From assembly GCA_027486555.1 (NCBI GenBank), contig JAIXOX010000043.1:1-58362 (forward strand): a DNA stretch of 58,362 nucleotides, read 5' to 3'. Made by a program: the position numbers and the translations under genes. This document shows, piece by piece, positions 57,702-58,362 of this stretch (the stretch's first letter is position 1; each line of letters begins with the position of its first letter). Origin of the DNA: Comamonadaceae bacterium (lineage in GTDB: Bacteria > Pseudomonadota > Gammaproteobacteria > Burkholderiales > Burkholderiaceae_C). The notes under the pieces are model-generated. The model searched no databases and was not told the origin of the DNA. It worked only from the letters and a program-made list of their open reading frames with translations.

Positions 57702-58362
57702 TGGAGTCGTATGCATTGCTGATCGCAGCCACCCTGAATGCGGGGACGGTACTGGCCATTGCCGCTTTGGGTTTGCTGATCAATGAAAAATCCGGGGTGG
57801 TGAACCTGGGCGCCGAGGGCCTGATGTTGTGCGCAGCCATCGCGGGCTTTGCGGCCGTAGTACACACCGGCAACGACTGGTTGGGCTTTGCGGCGGGCAT
57901 GGGCGCTGGCGCCCTGCTGGCGGCCATTTTTGGGGTGTTGGTGATTTGGCTGAACACCAACCAGTACGCCACGGGCTTGGCGCTGAGTCTGTTTGGCGTG
58001 GGTTTTTCGGCCTTTGTCGGCATTGGCTACGTCAAAGAAAAGTTGCCCGAGCGGGCTCAATTTGCGGTGCCTTATCTGGCCGACATTCCGCTGGTGGGGC
58101 CTGCTTTGTTCAAACAGCACCCGCTCGTGTACGGTGCCATGGCGCTGGTGTTGGCCCTGATTTGGTTTCTGTACAAAAGCCGCACCGGTTTGGTGCTGCG
58201 TGCGGTGGGTGAATCGCCTGCATCGGCCCATGCTTTGGGTTACCCGGTGCGCCGCATCCGCTTGGCGGCGGTGGTGGCTGGGGGCGCTTTGTGCGGCCTG
58301 GCCGGGGCGTACATTTCGGTGATCTACACCCCGCTGTGGGTGGAGGGCATGGTGGCGGGCAA
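57701..58362 (+). CDS. Nucleoside/purine-type ABC transporter permease 2 (partial, runs off the window)
   Basis: The first 220 residues of a YufQ-like permease are present: MESYALLIAATLNAGTVLAIAALGLLINEKSGVVNLGAEGLMLCAAI (in pieces), NTNQYATGLALSLFG, LRAVGESPASAHALGYPVRRIRLAAV. The ATG overlaps the previous stop by one base and has AAGGAGG upstream. The gene continues beyond the window. The BmpA-type binding lipoprotein is not in the window and may lie beyond. Confidence 0.9.
   Translation, partial: MESYALLIAATLNAGTVLAIAALGLLINEKSGVVNLGAEGLMLCAAIAGFAAVVHTGNDWLGFAAGMGAGALLAAIFGVLVIWLNTNQYATGLALSLFGVGFSAFVGIGYVKEKLPERAQFAVPYLADIPLVGPALFKQHPLVYGAMALVLALIWFLYKSRTGLVLRAVGESPASAHALGYPVRRIRLAAVVAGGALCGLAGAYISVIYTPLWVEGMVAG

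Noticed and set aside
56346-57716. Long 456-codon open frame on the minus strand
   Set aside because: It lies wholly opposite the ATPase 3' end and the first permease. Its product is glutamine, histidine and arginine rich, typical of the shadow of GC-rich membrane-protein genes.
1-58362. tRNA or rRNA genes, CRISPR arrays, complete transposases or integrases
   Set aside because: None could be recognised on either strand by reading for their motifs and repeat structures.

Overview
The window looks like a chromosomal segment from a betaproteobacterium of the order Burkholderiales, most likely a Comamonadaceae relative such as Limnohabitans, Rhodoferax or Acidovorax. This is an inference. It rests on four orphan Bug/TctC-type solute receptors, the many CoA ligases and acyl-CoA enzymes, LysR, IclR and TetR regulators next to catabolic genes, and moderately high GC. 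No rRNA, tRNA, CRISPR array, intact insertion sequence or prophage gene was seen. Almost everything is accessory catabolism of acids, hydrocarbons, alkyl sulfates, tartrate/malate and purines.

Layout from left to right. (1) 1-0.8 kb: a truncated 8-oxoguanine deaminase beside a perfect inverted repeat. (2) 0.8-15.6 kb: a divergent cluster around a TetR gene. Leftward run tetR, an acyl-CoA carboxyltransferase, five oligopeptide-type ABC transporter genes, a stand-alone biotin carrier and a CaiC-like CoA ligase. Rightward run a second CoA ligase and a single-chain BC-BCCP-CT carboxylase of the long-chain acyl-CoA carboxylase type. (3) 15.7-18.1 kb: a secreted caspase-like protein apparently split by an amber codon, abutting a broken esterase gene. 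(4) 18.2-31.7 kb: a TetR-led operon (Zn-alcohol dehydrogenase, SDR, ferredoxin, CYP153 P450, Baeyer-Villiger-type monooxygenase, Bug receptor). It diverges from an alkyl sulfatase, which converges with an acyl-CoA synthetase plus two DUF1254/DUF1214 paralogues. (5) 31.9-39.4 kb: ADP-forming acyl-CoA synthetase, acyl-CoA dehydrogenase, Bug receptor and nitronate monooxygenase, then an IclR regulator with another Bug receptor, and a decayed LysR remnant.

(6) 39.6-44.2 kb: a tartrate/D-malate module. It has a DmlR-like LysR with a textbook T-N11-A box over its own start codon, a tartrate/D-malate dehydrogenase, a Bug receptor, a strong terminator and a MOFRL-type glycerate kinase/hydroxypyruvate reductase. 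(7) 44.3-47.5 kb: a YHYH-domain lipoprotein, a HupE/UreJ-like membrane protein with an EF-hand-like loop, and a Crp/Fnr regulator. A 22-bp perfect inverted repeat precedes the first gene. (8) 47.5-52.6 kb: indolepyruvate ferredoxin oxidoreductase-type subunits, a divergent LysR and a thioredoxin-like protein. (9) 52.7-53.3 kb: a HigBA toxin-antitoxin pair whose promoter position predicts a leaderless mRNA. (10) 53.3-58.4 kb: a small cysteine-rich protein, guanine deaminase, and a divergent BmpA-family (nucleoside/purine) ABC transporter cut by the window end.

The strongest candidates for undescribed biology are the carboxylase/transporter cluster (one BC domain, two BCCPs, two CTs), the P450-ferredoxin-BVMO operon whose esterase has decayed, the amber-split secreted caspase, and the YHYH-HupE-Crp locus with its candidate operator. 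All functional assignments come from motifs and family resemblance read by eye; no database search was run.
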